This document shows positions 11,299 to 23,537 of a DNA stretch of 64,000 bases, in pieces (the first letter of the stretch is position 1; the number at the start of each line of letters is the position of its first letter). A model generated the notes under the pieces. That model was not told where the DNA came from. It searched no databases and saw only the letters and a program-made list of their open reading frames with translations. The stretch is from positions 10,816,327 to 10,880,326 of the forward strand of contig OY718803.1 in assembly GCA_963070105.1 (NCBI GenBank), read 5' to 3'. Position numbers and translations under genes: made by a program. This DNA is from Litomosoides sigmodontis (taxonomy: Eukaryota > Nematoda > Chromadorea > Rhabditida > Onchocercidae).

Positions 11299-13229
11299 TT
11301 TTGAGTTAAAACATTATTTAATACTTTAATAATTGATACTGGTTTACATTGTGGAAAAAGCTAGAAAATAACCAGACCAAACCTTTATCTCGTTATAGAT
11401 ATTTTTTTTAATTTTTTAAAAAATACAATAAAAATTCATATTACAATTGGCAATTATAATTTTTCTGTTACAAAATTTCAACTATATAGCAGTTTCTCGT
11501 TCCCAAAATAATTAATGCTATATCAGTGAATAAAATAACTAATTACTGCAACGAAAAATAAAATCTATCTCTGAAGTTTGTTGAAACTTAACATGTTGAT
11601 GTGTTTAAATTTTAATCTCATTGGTGTATTATTTGTCAAATATTTTAAACATTTATTGCATTAAATTTGAAATGTGCAGTAACGATTTACAACTTATCAG
11701 AAAGGATAGTCGAAAACTTTTTTTTTTCGTTTTAATAGTTGACTTTAGATGCAATACCTACTTTAGCTAATAAAACTTGTAGTTCTACCGTATACCTACA
11801 TCTCTTTCATGATGATAACGCGAACCTTGCCTGATCACATTACTCATTAACAATTTTATCTCTATTTCCTTATGTGAATATGAAATTGAAATTACATTAA
11901 TATGAAATTATATGAATATCAAGTCACTGCATATGAAATTACATGAATACTTATATGAATATGAAATTACTTATATGAAAAAGTAAAAAAAATTTACAAA
12001 GAAAACAGCTAAGAAATGCGTTTTTAAAGTTATACGTTGAACTTTCAAAAGTTCAAGGGCAAATTTCACCACATGATAATGATGCCAAAAAATTACATAT
12101 GTAGCACAAGTTACTTTTAGCCAACTAAATAATTATCAAGAATTTTGAAATAAACCAAATATCAGAAGGTTTTTTAATTCTAGATTATTTTTTATAAACA
12201 AAGAAAAAGTATGAAACCGTAAAATCTGATGATATTGAAGTTATAAGACAAAAGTAGATCCCCAAAAGAGTTTGTTTAGAAAAATAAAAAATAATTTGCT
12301 ATTTGTGGAACTATTCCGATCGATCAATTCTTTCCTTTTCCTTTTGCAGAAATTCATTACTACTAAATTTTAAACTTTTTCCTTTTACAACAATAATTCA
12401 CTTCGTTCTTTATATTTTGCATTAAATTGCTATCTCTTTCAGTACAAAAAATTCCTTCCTTCTATTTTCATTTTCTACACGTCGAAAACCAAACCGTTAT
12501 TGTTTCCGTCAAATTAATATGAATACCTCTCTCTCAACTATTGTCATAACCGTATTTCATAATAACTGTATTTCGTGATCAGTACAATTTAAATAAGTAG
12601 TGAAGTTAAAAAGACAAATAGATGTGCCACTGTAGCAGTGATGACTAAAAATCCATGATTATTACACAGCTATTTTACAACGCTTACAAACAGTTGCTAG
12701 TAGTTGTCAGTAAATTGAAAAGGAGCAAAATTGCTCACCTGGATGCCGTTGGCATTTGTGCTAAACAGGTGCCAAAGTGTGTTGAGGGTGATGAAAGTGT
12801 GGTAGCCGTATAGTAGTATGGCGGCGGATAAGGAAGTGACATGGCAATTTCACGGAAGCATCCACGTGCTAGCGATGACGACGAATGAATGGATAAATTA
12901 ATAGCACAAAAAACATTTAAACAAAAATTGGAGGAGAAGAAGACGGTTTTTTTTTCTAAAATTTGATTAGAGCGCAAAAGTACCCCTCACGTTTGAACGT
13001 TTCATTCTCCTTCAAACTACCGTCATCCTAGTAATCCTTCTGCTCATTCATTCATTCATTCCTTTCCATCCCACCCATTCTAGCACTTTCATTGGCTGCA
13101 TCTAACATTTTGCACCGCCTATTCCTCATTATTCTCATATTCCGTACACACAGAGACAGGCACTTAATCTCAGCAAACACTAGATTTTAGATTTTAGCAG
13201 TGACACTTCAACTGGAATATTATATATAC

Positions 13230-13305
13230 GTGCGTATGTACGTGTGTGTGTTTACGTGTTTGTGTATGTATATGTGAATATGTGTGTGTGTGTGCGTGTG
13301 TGTGT
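13230..13305. repeat. Degenerate (GT)n microsatellite
   Basis: GTGTGTG tracts interspersed with GTA/CGT units; simple-sequence DNA. Confidence 0.7.
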
Positions 13306-13428
13306 AAATTTGATGGAAATGTGAAAGGACAAGAAAAAATAAAAATTCGGCTTTTGTCAATCATACTAATTAATAGCAGTAGCATTTTAATAATACTAAT
13401 ATTTTAATGATAATAACTAATAATAATG

Positions 13429-13824
<396 letters not shown>

Positions 13825-16800
13825 ATTATTACCGTTCTAATCTTACCATCAATTTCATAATGTTCCATTATTTACAGCAGTAAGTGCCTAATTTAATTCG
13901 TTGGTATGCAAATTCCCGCGGTAGTGATGATAAACATTAATGCATTAAATGAATGTGCTGATGTGAGGAGGGAGGTTTGCAAGTCTTTAAACTTATTGAG
14001 ATTCACGCTTCACATCACAGAAAAACTGATCGGCAACGATTATCGCGCACGGATTCACCCCTTCCAGTGGCAATATTATCAAATCTGTCACACATAAAAT
14101 ATTGTCTGTGATGACCACTGTGATAACGATGATGGCGCTGATAAGAGTGATAATTATGATGGATTGCATGAGAAGGAAAAAAGGCGCTGACCAAAATGCA
14201 TAAATTACTACCATTTCTAGAAGTTATCATGACTTCAACAGTTCTCATTCTCATTGCTATGGAAGTTTTTTGAAATGTAATTCGATTAAAAAAAATTCAG
14301 TAATTCAGTCCTGGTAAGATAGAAATCAAAAGTGCTTTCAAACAGTTTTAATCCTATTTATTTCAAAGTAAGATTATTTATGTAGAAAAAGATAGAATAG
14401 ACAGTAGCATTTAGCGCTACGGAAATGATTAGCGAGACTGTACGTCAACATTATATTCGTTTCACGTGCGCGAACGCTGAAATAGTTCAATCGTACGATC
14501 GAGTGTAGTCATTTATTCGCACCGACAAGCGGATAAACTATCATTTATTTACTTTTGCAGAATTCTTTGTTTTTTTTTGCAAAATACTTTTTTCATAAAA
14601 TCTTTGCAAAATTTTTTCTCATATCACTCCGCTAGCTATTCGCTACATGTCACATTCTCTTGTAGTTAACTAATTAATGTTAGAATTAACTGCCAACTAA
14701 TTAATGTTAAAATTAATTGCTAACAATATTAGTGCTCTGCGAAATATTTCAGTTTTACTGTAAATAATTCCGGTTAATTTATCTCAATATTAATATTAAT
14801 GAAATGCAAGAGTAATTGATATTAAACTGTAATGTATTTGTAACCATTTATTACAAAAATATACTAGTAACAGTGATAATAGATAAAGTACAAATAACGA
14901 TTACGAAGTTCTAATGTTTTACAAAAATGTTCTTCCCGTGTACCGTCGATTACAGCACCCTGAAATTTTTAAAAATTTTTATAGAATATTAAGCACGAAC
15001 TGAGCAAGACTTTGCTTATTTTTCGATGATTTTAAATTCTGACACTTTGAAGGAAAACAAAAACAATCATGCAAATATCAATTACGCAAGTAAAGTTTGC
15101 GAAAATCTTTGGTACAACATTAGTGCGATATTACTATGGCTGTTTAAATTTCCGGTATTAGTTAAGTGTTTGTTGAATTTCATTGCATTTTTTGGGCTGT
15201 GCATGTGATATTCCGGATTTTTACACTGTATGCATGGTTTGCCTTACCGGTAAACAGGATCAAGACAATGCTATTTACATTTTTTGCCAGCAAGCTGTAC
15301 ATTATTTACATCTTCATGCTGTTGTTCATGAAAGTAGTAGGATGGCTGCGGGTACTGTCGTACTATTGTCATTTAGCATCAGGTGGGATGTAAATGCATT
15401 TTAGCAACTTTCAGGTTGGCAAAGATGAATTAAGTTGACAAAATGAAACAGGTCGATGGGAATGCATGCGTATATGTGTGCATGTATGTGTTGTCTTTCT
15501 CAGTGTGTGTGTGTGTGTGTACCTTAGGTAAATATAATAACCTCTCACCTGATGAATGGGCAGTTCTAAATGGACAGTAAATGAGATGATGCTGTTAGGT
15601 TGAATGTCCAAATCTGTCTGTACTTGTTAGAATACCATGTTTACAATAATATTTAAAAGATAAGATTCTTTCCATCTTTTTCTTCGCTTCTTCATTTCAG
15701 AAACTTTGAGAGATAACGGTATTTTGACGATATAACAAATCTCGAAAATTTTGAGTGATATCAATCAATTCATTCTGACCTAAAATATTATCTGTACATC
15801 GTTATTTGATTATCTCGAAACTGCACTATTTTGAGTTGTATGAAGGAAGTTGTTTAGGGCTTTACATGTTAAACAACTTTACCGTAACTAAGTGGATTTT
15901 GGTATCATTCTAATTCAAAACACTCACAGCACTAATGATTTCAATGAAAACCGCTCCATAAAAGGTTAATGAGAGATGAAGGGAGTGGGATATATAGCTA
16001 GGTGTAACTTAAAAGGCAGATGGCACTTCCCATCCTGCCTATCCGATAATGGGCAGTTTTAAATGGAATGTTTTTATCGCTTTCAGCAGCAGAATCAGCA
16101 GTTCTCTTAATCATTATTGATTAAAATTCTGGATATCAAACAGGTCTTCGATTCACTTGGTCACCAGATGTCTCTTCTTACTAGTTCGTACTATTGAAAC
16201 AATATTTAAATCTATCTATCTTGTTATAACCTACCGTTCGAGAAAGCTTATGGATTTCCATATTGGATTATACTATGCCGGTTCACAATCTCCTCTAATT
16301 ACTTTTTATTCCACTTCGTTGAACTTCGATGCAACTGACGGCAGGGTCAACCTTAATACACATCAAAAATTCGGCCCTTCATAAACATGATGGCAGTGCC
16401 TTAAAACCTTCTAACGATTATAGGTTACACATTATGAGGAATTCCTCATCCCTTCCCTCCAATCGTCCTCTCCTTTTCCGTTTTTATCAAGAAATGCATA
16501 ATCTGACTTTTCGACAACTCTCAACAATAGTTCATTCCACGGCACTTTTCGGTACCAGTGGTATTAATCGACGAAGTTATAACCTAATTATCTGATGGAA
16601 TTACCGATTAAGTTCAATTGTTTCACCCTACATTATAACCTAATTATCTGATGGGATTACTGATTCACCAAATTATCGAGCCGGAAATACGCTCCATTCG
16701 GTAATGATACGATCAAGAATTTCACGATATTTTCGAAAAAATTTTAGTTCAGTGCTACAACAATCCACAACTAACTGCGAAATCTCACGGATGGTAAAAA

Positions 16801-17201
16801 ATTCCTAATCATCAAGTAGCGTTCAAAAACCACATCACAAACGATTTGAGAAAAACTGTGAAGGCAAAGCCTAACTGTTACCCAACTTTGGATATAACGA
16901 AGCATTGTGAATAGCATAATCGTAAAGTGTAGCTCATTTATACCAATGACGTGACCCGACGCATAGAACAACGTGGAAATGAATACGCTCTTTTGCCATT
17001 TTCGGTAACATCGAGCTTGTCACAATAACTGTGCAAGACAGTTTTACTGCAAATCAAATTGAAAAAAGGATTTTATTTTAATGTCTACATCATATGAAAC
17101 TATCGAAAAGGGTTGATTTGAAAATTTTGATTTTGAAGATTTGAAAGATCAGATCTTTAGCCACACGTGATATTATTACACAGTATATACAAAAAGCTCT
17201 T

Positions 17202-19010
17202 TTATGAAACTGCTTTATTATCGGTAAGCACCTCTGGCGCTTGTTCAACAATTTTGTCTAATATATCATCATCAATTTTAAAACCACTTTCCATGGATTT
17301 TCTTTTGGAAGGAATATACATATCGGACAGCAGCAATTCGCGAAGTGTTTTCGTGGTACGCCTATTATATTTACTGAGCAGTCGCTGTAGCTTAAACAAT
17401 TTTTTTGCCTGAAACATTATTTCTTATTGGAATGCATAACATTAATAAAATCTAGCATATTCATCGTGTGCAGTGAATTACAATTTCAGTACGTTGAAGT
17501 GAATTACTGAATTTCACTAATATTGCACAACTGAAAAAAAAATTGTAAGATAACTTGATCCATTCCGATTGTTCGAAATAAAAGTGAAATTTTCGAAGTA
17601 AATTTTTAGAAATTTCACTATTGAATTCTAACTGAAATATCCAACAAACATTTTCACGAAAAACTATAACTGTTATTTCAAGATGAATCGGATAGGTTGA
17701 CAAGCTAAAATTCTAAAAACAAGAGAACCTAACAAGAGGATAAAAACGTAACAAAAATGTTACATAGAAGTAAAAGTCTGGGCTTCACTATCAAAACGTA
17801 ATATAGTTTACCTAATCATGCAATTAGACAAACAGGTTAATAATTATTTAATTCGTAGCAGGTTTGTTCAACTACAATTGAAGCATGATTTCAATTTCGT
17901 TACCACGACTTATTATTTCCCATTTTTTTATTCGTACCAGTTTTGACTTTTGCAAAAGGAAAGTTAACCTCATCAACTGCATCATCACACTTTGAAATTG
18001 CTTTGTAAAGTTCGTCCATTACACATTTCGGAATCTTTGTCGTTACATCCAAACTTGCAGTATCTTCATTCAACACTTTTTCAACTTCCGTCAATGCATC
18101 CCAAAACCGCTTTTGAAGGACAAAAAGACGAATTCTCAAACTGGTAGCTAATACATGGACTCGACGAGGCAACAATTTGCACATTTCATCAGCTATATCA
18201 ATACGACCCTAAAAACCCCCAATATTTTAACAAAACCCCCCAAAAAATATATATATATATTATATTTTAATTCCATGTGATTATAAAGTTTATAAAAGTT
18301 TTCAGATTTCGTGCATTCGATAACGGTGTAACCAAGCAGGTTTTATGAATTAAACAATATAAACCAACCTGATTCAAAGCCATATCCATAGCTAAGTAAA
18401 GCAAACGATTAGCTGTACTTGTCCCTCTTTCGCAATCTTCTCGAGCAAGCGAAACAACTGCATTCAATGCATCTTCAGTATTCTAAAAAAAAACGAAGTT
18501 GAACAGGTTTAATAATAGAATTATAATAGCATATTTTCGAATCATAACTCACAGCGTTATATTATGCGATTAAACAATTAGTGAACTGCCATTAAAATGA
18601 TACTTATAAAAAGCAGAAACAAGAATTAACCTATACCATTACATCATCCTACTTATATAAGTCGAAACGTCTGATAATCTTTCAACAGGATTAAAAAATT
18701 ATCAAAGGTTGCTGCAACCCATCCTGATAGCCAAACATAAAATTACATGATTAAAACGAAGAAGACATATTTATGTGAGCATACTTACAACTTGAAAGCA
18801 AGCGGCAGCGTATTGCAATTTTCTTTTGGAACTTTTATCTTTGACAACAGAACATGACGGAACCAAACTGGTACGGCGATTTGAATGCAATTTCACAACA
18901 ACCATTGATGGAGGCGATGATGCAACAACTGTCCTTAACAATCGTTCGTCATTCCGCTTGATCCAACGATACGCTAGATGCCGAGAAAGTAAACAACTAA
19001 TACGTTTCAT
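17202..19010 (-). CDS. PTCD2: Mitochondrial PTCD2-like (pentatricopeptide-related) protein
   Basis: Minus-strand exons 19010-18789, 18482-18369 and 18208-17900 join in phase 0. The last can read to a stop at 17900, giving 214 residues. A further phase-0 exon, 17408-17202, follows a GTTTCAG acceptor, ends at TAA with AATAAA overlapping it, and probably replaces the read-through end via an internal donor such as GAG|GTTAAC near 17970. The ATG at 19010 lies 2 nt after a TTCATTTCAG acceptor, typical of trans-splicing. The N-terminus (MKRISCLLSRHLAYRW) is basic and Ser/Leu-rich, like a mitochondrial presequence. Segments such as CFQV..AREDC..ALNQ and LLSKYNRRTTKTLRELLL align, by my recollection, with the C-terminal half of human PTCD2, an RNA-processing factor. 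The N-terminal PPR half appears absent. The assignment is moderate. Confidence 0.6.
17214..17219 (-). terminator. Polyadenylation signal at the PTCD2-like 3' end
   Basis: AATAAA on the minus strand, a few codons before the TAA at 17202-17204. It suggests that the 17202-17408 segment is the true terminal exon. Confidence 0.4.
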
Positions 19011-19012
19011 TG

Positions 19013-19023
19013 CTGAAATGAAG
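19013..19023 (-). promoter_or_regulatory. Putative spliced-leader trans-splice acceptor of the PTCD2-like gene
   Basis: CTTCATTTCAG ends 2 nt before the ATG at 19010. No in-frame upstream exon is seen, so this is best read as a trans-splicing site. Confidence 0.5.
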
Positions 19024-19064
19024 AGAGAGAAATAAAATTCTATAAACATGAAAAATTCTTAATA

Positions 19065-19066
<2 letters not shown>

Positions 19067-19097
<31 letters not shown>
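19067..19097. repeat. (CA)n microsatellite
   Basis: About 15 uninterrupted CA units. Confidence 0.9.
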
Positions 19098-19101
<4 letters not shown>

Positions 19102-20604
19102 CTGCTAAGGCTAATGGAACACGCGAACACTTACTATTTTAATGGCTGTGTTTAAACCTGACAGCCTAAGATCGTAAAAGGTCAACAGACTACGCAAAGG
19201 ATAGAATAATTGATAATGACGGCAGTCAATAATCATCATTCTTCTCCGTCCTCATCCTTTAATGTTCACATTTCTAACCAACTTATTACTAGTAACAGTT
19301 GTTAATTCCATTTTCATCTATATAATTACGATACCTCTGCCCTCTCAGTTCTCGTTGCACATACTTCTGCCCGTCTCATTCATCTCAGTTTCCTTCCGAG
19401 AATATTCTCCGATGTTTCTCCGCCAAATCTCGTAGACTGAGGGCGTAGAAGAATTTGTTCAAAAAAAAAATATTACTAAAGATTTTGTAAAAATGGATAA
19501 AAGGATGATAGACCTAGCAGACACGAACTAAGATTCACATATAAATTAACAAGAATACGTGATACACTTGTCGCTGAACAGTTTCAAGAAAAATGAAACC
19601 AGTCTAACATATTAGAATTAAAATCATTTTAACAACAAAAATCCCGACAAATTATACGTACCAAAGTCCGAGGTCGCGTTTCACTGTCCGGTAAATACTG
19701 GCCTCCACCAGAGTATTTCTAATTTTTCACGAGTGCGGAAGTTTACTGAGGTTATTGCTGGAAGATTCTAGCTATGACAGATCTCCCTACGTCACTGTCT
19801 TTATTCCTAACAATTTCACTTTGTCAGATACAATGCTGAAATTTTATTTCAATTCCGTTGATTTTCGGAAATTCAATAATTTAGCTGAAAAGTGTTCTTC
19901 AAGAATTCTAAAACGCAGGTTGCAATATTTAAACTCATAGAATAATGATTTTATCGTCACTGTTTTCTGCATTCTTGCTTGTTTAAACTTCGTAGTAGCG
20001 GACACCGATTGATGACGTTGCATTGATGTGGATGCGCCATTACACGTCATAACTTCGACCATGGTTGCCGGGCAATTTAATCATGTTTACAAGGAGGGTT
20101 CTTCAGTGTCGTCGTCATTTACACTTCGTAGTATACGGAGAAGGAATTTGTAAACTGTTGAGTGTTGTTTAAATTAATAAATCTAGCACGGTTGGTTTGA
20201 ATGGATTGTGAAAGCATTCAAAGTGTTGTATGTTTTGTGAAGGATAAGTGAAATTAAATGCTCATTTTATTTATTAGTCACTATCAGTTTTTTTTGTGTT
20301 CACTCCTTGCCGCATTCATTCTTTATTCCTAATGGTAAATATTGATTTCATTTCCTCCAATTTTGATTGCTATAAGAATTATTATAATCGTTTGGGGTGA
20401 CTGATATTAGTAGCTAATTTTAAATTTGGTTTTTTTTTTTAATTGGACTATTTAAGTTGCAAATTAGACTGCGCTGGAATATTCGAACCATCAGTTTACT
20501 GCTGTATGTCCTTTGAATTTGAAATCAGTTAAGGAGGGAAACTTTTTAGATGGATGTTATGGAATTTAGTTTGATAAAATGAGTCTTCAAAACTCAGTGT
20601 TTTA

Positions 20605-20614
20605 CTAGTTACAG
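20605..20614 (+). promoter_or_regulatory. Putative trans-splice acceptor of the YccV-domain gene
   Basis: An acceptor-like TAGTTACAG stretch ends 5 nt before the ATG at 20620 and supports that start over the in-frame ATG at 20647. Confidence 0.4.
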
Positions 20615-20619
20615 TTCTT

Positions 20620-22444
20620 ATGAATTGCGGTCATGTTAGTCGAACAATGGTGGAATATACTCCAGTGATTATTTTTTTTGCTATATTTGTTGCTGTACCT
20701 TTGCAGTTCCTTCTGTCACCATCGTCTTCATCTGACGTCAGATATCATTTACACAAGTAAGTTTGATTTTTCCAATACATGAAGTTCCACAGTTGAGTCA
20801 TAAGCTAAATATAGAACTTACGCTATTCGGTTTTAATTTTCGATTAACTCTAGTTTTGCTTTAAATGATTGTTATTGAATGCTTTAGTTTGTTGTACACG
20901 TGCGTTTCCACATTCCTTACACTATTTTCCACGATTATTTTGCATTCTTTTTTTCCAGACTGTTAAATTCACTGTCACATTTCTCTCGGCTATTTTTACA
21001 TACAGAAGAAAAGGTGGATGAAGTTATTGATGTATCAGAAAACGAAAAAGAAACTAAATATTTTGGAGGTATTTTTACTGGCTTTTATTATGTGATTTAC
21101 AATTGTATTTACAATTGTGATAGCATATTCTGTGGTTAGGCACGCTGTTACTACTACCGATATTTAACGAATCAATTCATTAGTCACGCAAGTGTGTAAG
21201 GCAGTTCTAGAAAATTACTACTACTTAGGTCATAGTGACTCTTGTAATGGTTATTTAAAACTAAACATGCAGTCATCATTCCAGTACACCTGTTTTATTT
21301 TCAGGTTCTCTTAAACCACGAGATCCACGTCCACCTTATATAAAATATCGTGTTGGAGATGTTATTCGACATAAAATCCATGGATATAGAGGTGTTGTCA
21401 TTGGCTGGGATGAAAAAGCAGTCGCACCACAAAGTTGGCTCGACAAAACGCATAAAGGTCGAAAAGTAAGTGATTTGGTAGCAAAATTGCAGATCTGCTT
21501 CCCCTGCTAAATATAGTTTAATTTCACTTTTCTGCATGGAAGTTTCCTGGTTAACTTTCCGTAAGTTTTTGTAGATGTATTTTCTAGGAACTCTTAAGAC
21601 GTATGTTTAAGTGCGTTCTAACTTGGTTTAATTTGAATTGCGTAATTTTCCTGTTGTTTATGAATAGTTTAACTCACAGGAGTGGTCAGAGATGCCAAAT
21701 TATTCGGTTATAATCGATACCAGGGATAGGCTAATTCCGCAGTTGGCTTACGTTGTTGAAGAAAATATTGAACTTACTGAAGGAAGGGTATGGTTTATTT
21801 TTATGATATTTCGTACTAAAGATATCGCACTAAAGCCTTCAGTGATACTTGATACTAAAGATATAATCTTTAGTACGAAATTGGTTATAAATAATATTGG
21901 TGGATTACAGTGTTTTTTCGATGATCTGATGAAGAGTAAAGAGTAAGAATTACAGGCATTCACGACCTAATCGTAGGATGGTTTGTGGGGTGGTGCAAAG
22001 TGCTCGTTTTTTTAAGGTCCTGTTTAAGAAAGAAAATGAGTGATTACGTGTAGAGTAGTTAAGTAATCAGAAAATGTCGGAGTCCACATGCTTGATAACT
22101 TGGAGTTTTTAGATACTTTGTCATCACTTTTGAAATCCTTCCTTCTTTTTGAGTTTCTGCTTTATTTACTGTAGTGAAGAGCTAATGAGCGCAGGTGGAA
22201 TATCTGTAAAACTGTAGAGTTCTCAGTCCTTTTTAGTCCTTTTTAGTGCTTGTTTTTTTTTCAAATCACTGAGATAATGAAATATTTTTTCAGGGAATTC
22301 TGTAATTTTCTCTTTTTTCTGAATTCCACTTATTGACTCTTGTTTTAGATATTGCATCCACTTGTTAAGAATTACTTCGAAGCATTCGATGGAAAGCGTT
22401 ATACATCTCGACCATGGCACAAGAAAGTTTATCCCAATGATTAA
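20620..22444 (+). CDS. Membrane-anchored YccV/HspQ-like (hemimethylated DNA-binding fold) protein
   Basis: Five exons, 20620-20756, 20959-21068, 21305-21465, 21680-21787 and 22349-22444, close in phase to give 203 residues. A hydrophobic segment near residues 13-32 (VIIFFAIFVAVPLQFLL) looks like a signal anchor or signal peptide. From about residue 90 to the end there is a YccV-like domain: YRVGDVIRHKIHGYRGVVIGWD, a W of the PQSW type, a YSVIIDTRDR strand, YVVEENIEL, then HPLVKNYFEAFDGKRYTSRPW. The same fold occurs in bacterial HspQ/YccV and at the C-terminus of animal FBXO21. Here it stands alone behind a hydrophobic N-terminus, so despite the family name DNA binding is unlikely and a secretory-pathway location is suggested. 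The molecular role is unknown. Confidence 0.85.
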
Positions 22445-23303
22445 ATTATTATCTTTCTTTTTTAGGTCTATCTATTTTCTTTTGCGGGTATAATTTAAAA
22501 ACGTTCCTTTTATGATGTATTTGTTTTGCTTACTAGTTAATAGCTTGCAGTCTTATGTCAGATGTTACTAGGCTTGTAGCATGAAGATTAAAGTGGACGG
22601 ATATGATTTCCTGGTCATGCTAGTGTTAGATATGCTAGATATACTATTGACGCATCGGGTTCTTGTCAAAGCTCTTCCGTCACTCTTAACAGAAAGTTTT
22701 TCAAGGGAGTGCAAGATATTGAAAGATAATCCATATTATATGGGTAAATCCATATTACATGGTTAACTTTGCGAGTTGAGATCGATTGAACTTTTTCAAA
22801 GTATTTATGATTTAATAGGATAGACTTGATGGTACAGTTGATGCAGTACGGTATGTTTCATTTAGAGGGGGTTGCATCTTTATTTTCGATTGTGATATAT
22901 TTTAAGCGATTATATGGTAGAGGAAAATGTGGAGTGCTCGTAGTTTCATGAATAATGGAGGCAGTTTACCTACTAGCAGTGACCGTCGACACTGAAGTAC
23001 CTACCTTATCAGCGATATCAACCAGATGTCATAAGTTCCTAAATTTGTCGGGGAAATCTTTTTATTTCGTATGAAACTGGAAAAAAAGATTTAAGGATTT
23101 TCAATGAGCAATCAGATTTGGTGTGAAATCCTGAAATTCCTTTTGGGTAATGGAAAAAAAATTTCGAAAACTTCTTACAAATATGAAAACAATTGATGAA
23201 TGAAGAAAGGAGTGAATTTTTTCCGAATGCTTCAGGAATGTTTAAATTCTCATTGCGAGCGTTATTTTCAAAAATGAACTCCATTTAATACATCCGATTT
23301 TGT

Positions 23304-23537
23304 TTGATGGAAAAGTGGGAAAAAAGAAATATATCAATGCGGAGAAATACATGAAGTATTTATTTTTTTCCCTTGAAAAAAAAATCTTCCGTTCAAAGGC
23401 TATATTTCATGCCAATCAAATTGATGGAAAAGTGGGAAAAAAGAAATATATCAATGCGGAGAAATACATGAAGTATTTATTTTTTTCCCTTGAAAAAAAA
23501 ATCTTCCGTTCAAAGGCTATATTTCATGCCAATCAAA
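23304..23537. repeat. Perfect tandem duplication of 117 bp
   Basis: 23304-23420 and 23421-23537 are identical by eye over the full 117 bp, each beginning TTGATGGAAAAGTGGG and ending CCAATCAAA. The unit length is divisible by three, so an open frame runs through both copies (23300-23677), but that frame has no recognisable protein. Confidence 0.95.

Larger units (their letters stand above)
19011..20619. other. Divergent intergenic region with a (CA)n microsatellite
   Basis: This lies between two divergently transcribed genes and should hold both promoters. It contains a (CA)n run at about 19067-19097. No other gene could be supported; short open frames near 19755-20062 lack splice signals and similarity. 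Confidence 0.45.

Noticed and set aside
15295..15375. Minus-strand mini-frame containing QYPQPSYYFHEQQHEDVNN
   Set aside because: Protein-like at first sight, but no acceptor or consensus donor frames it and no partner exon could be found.
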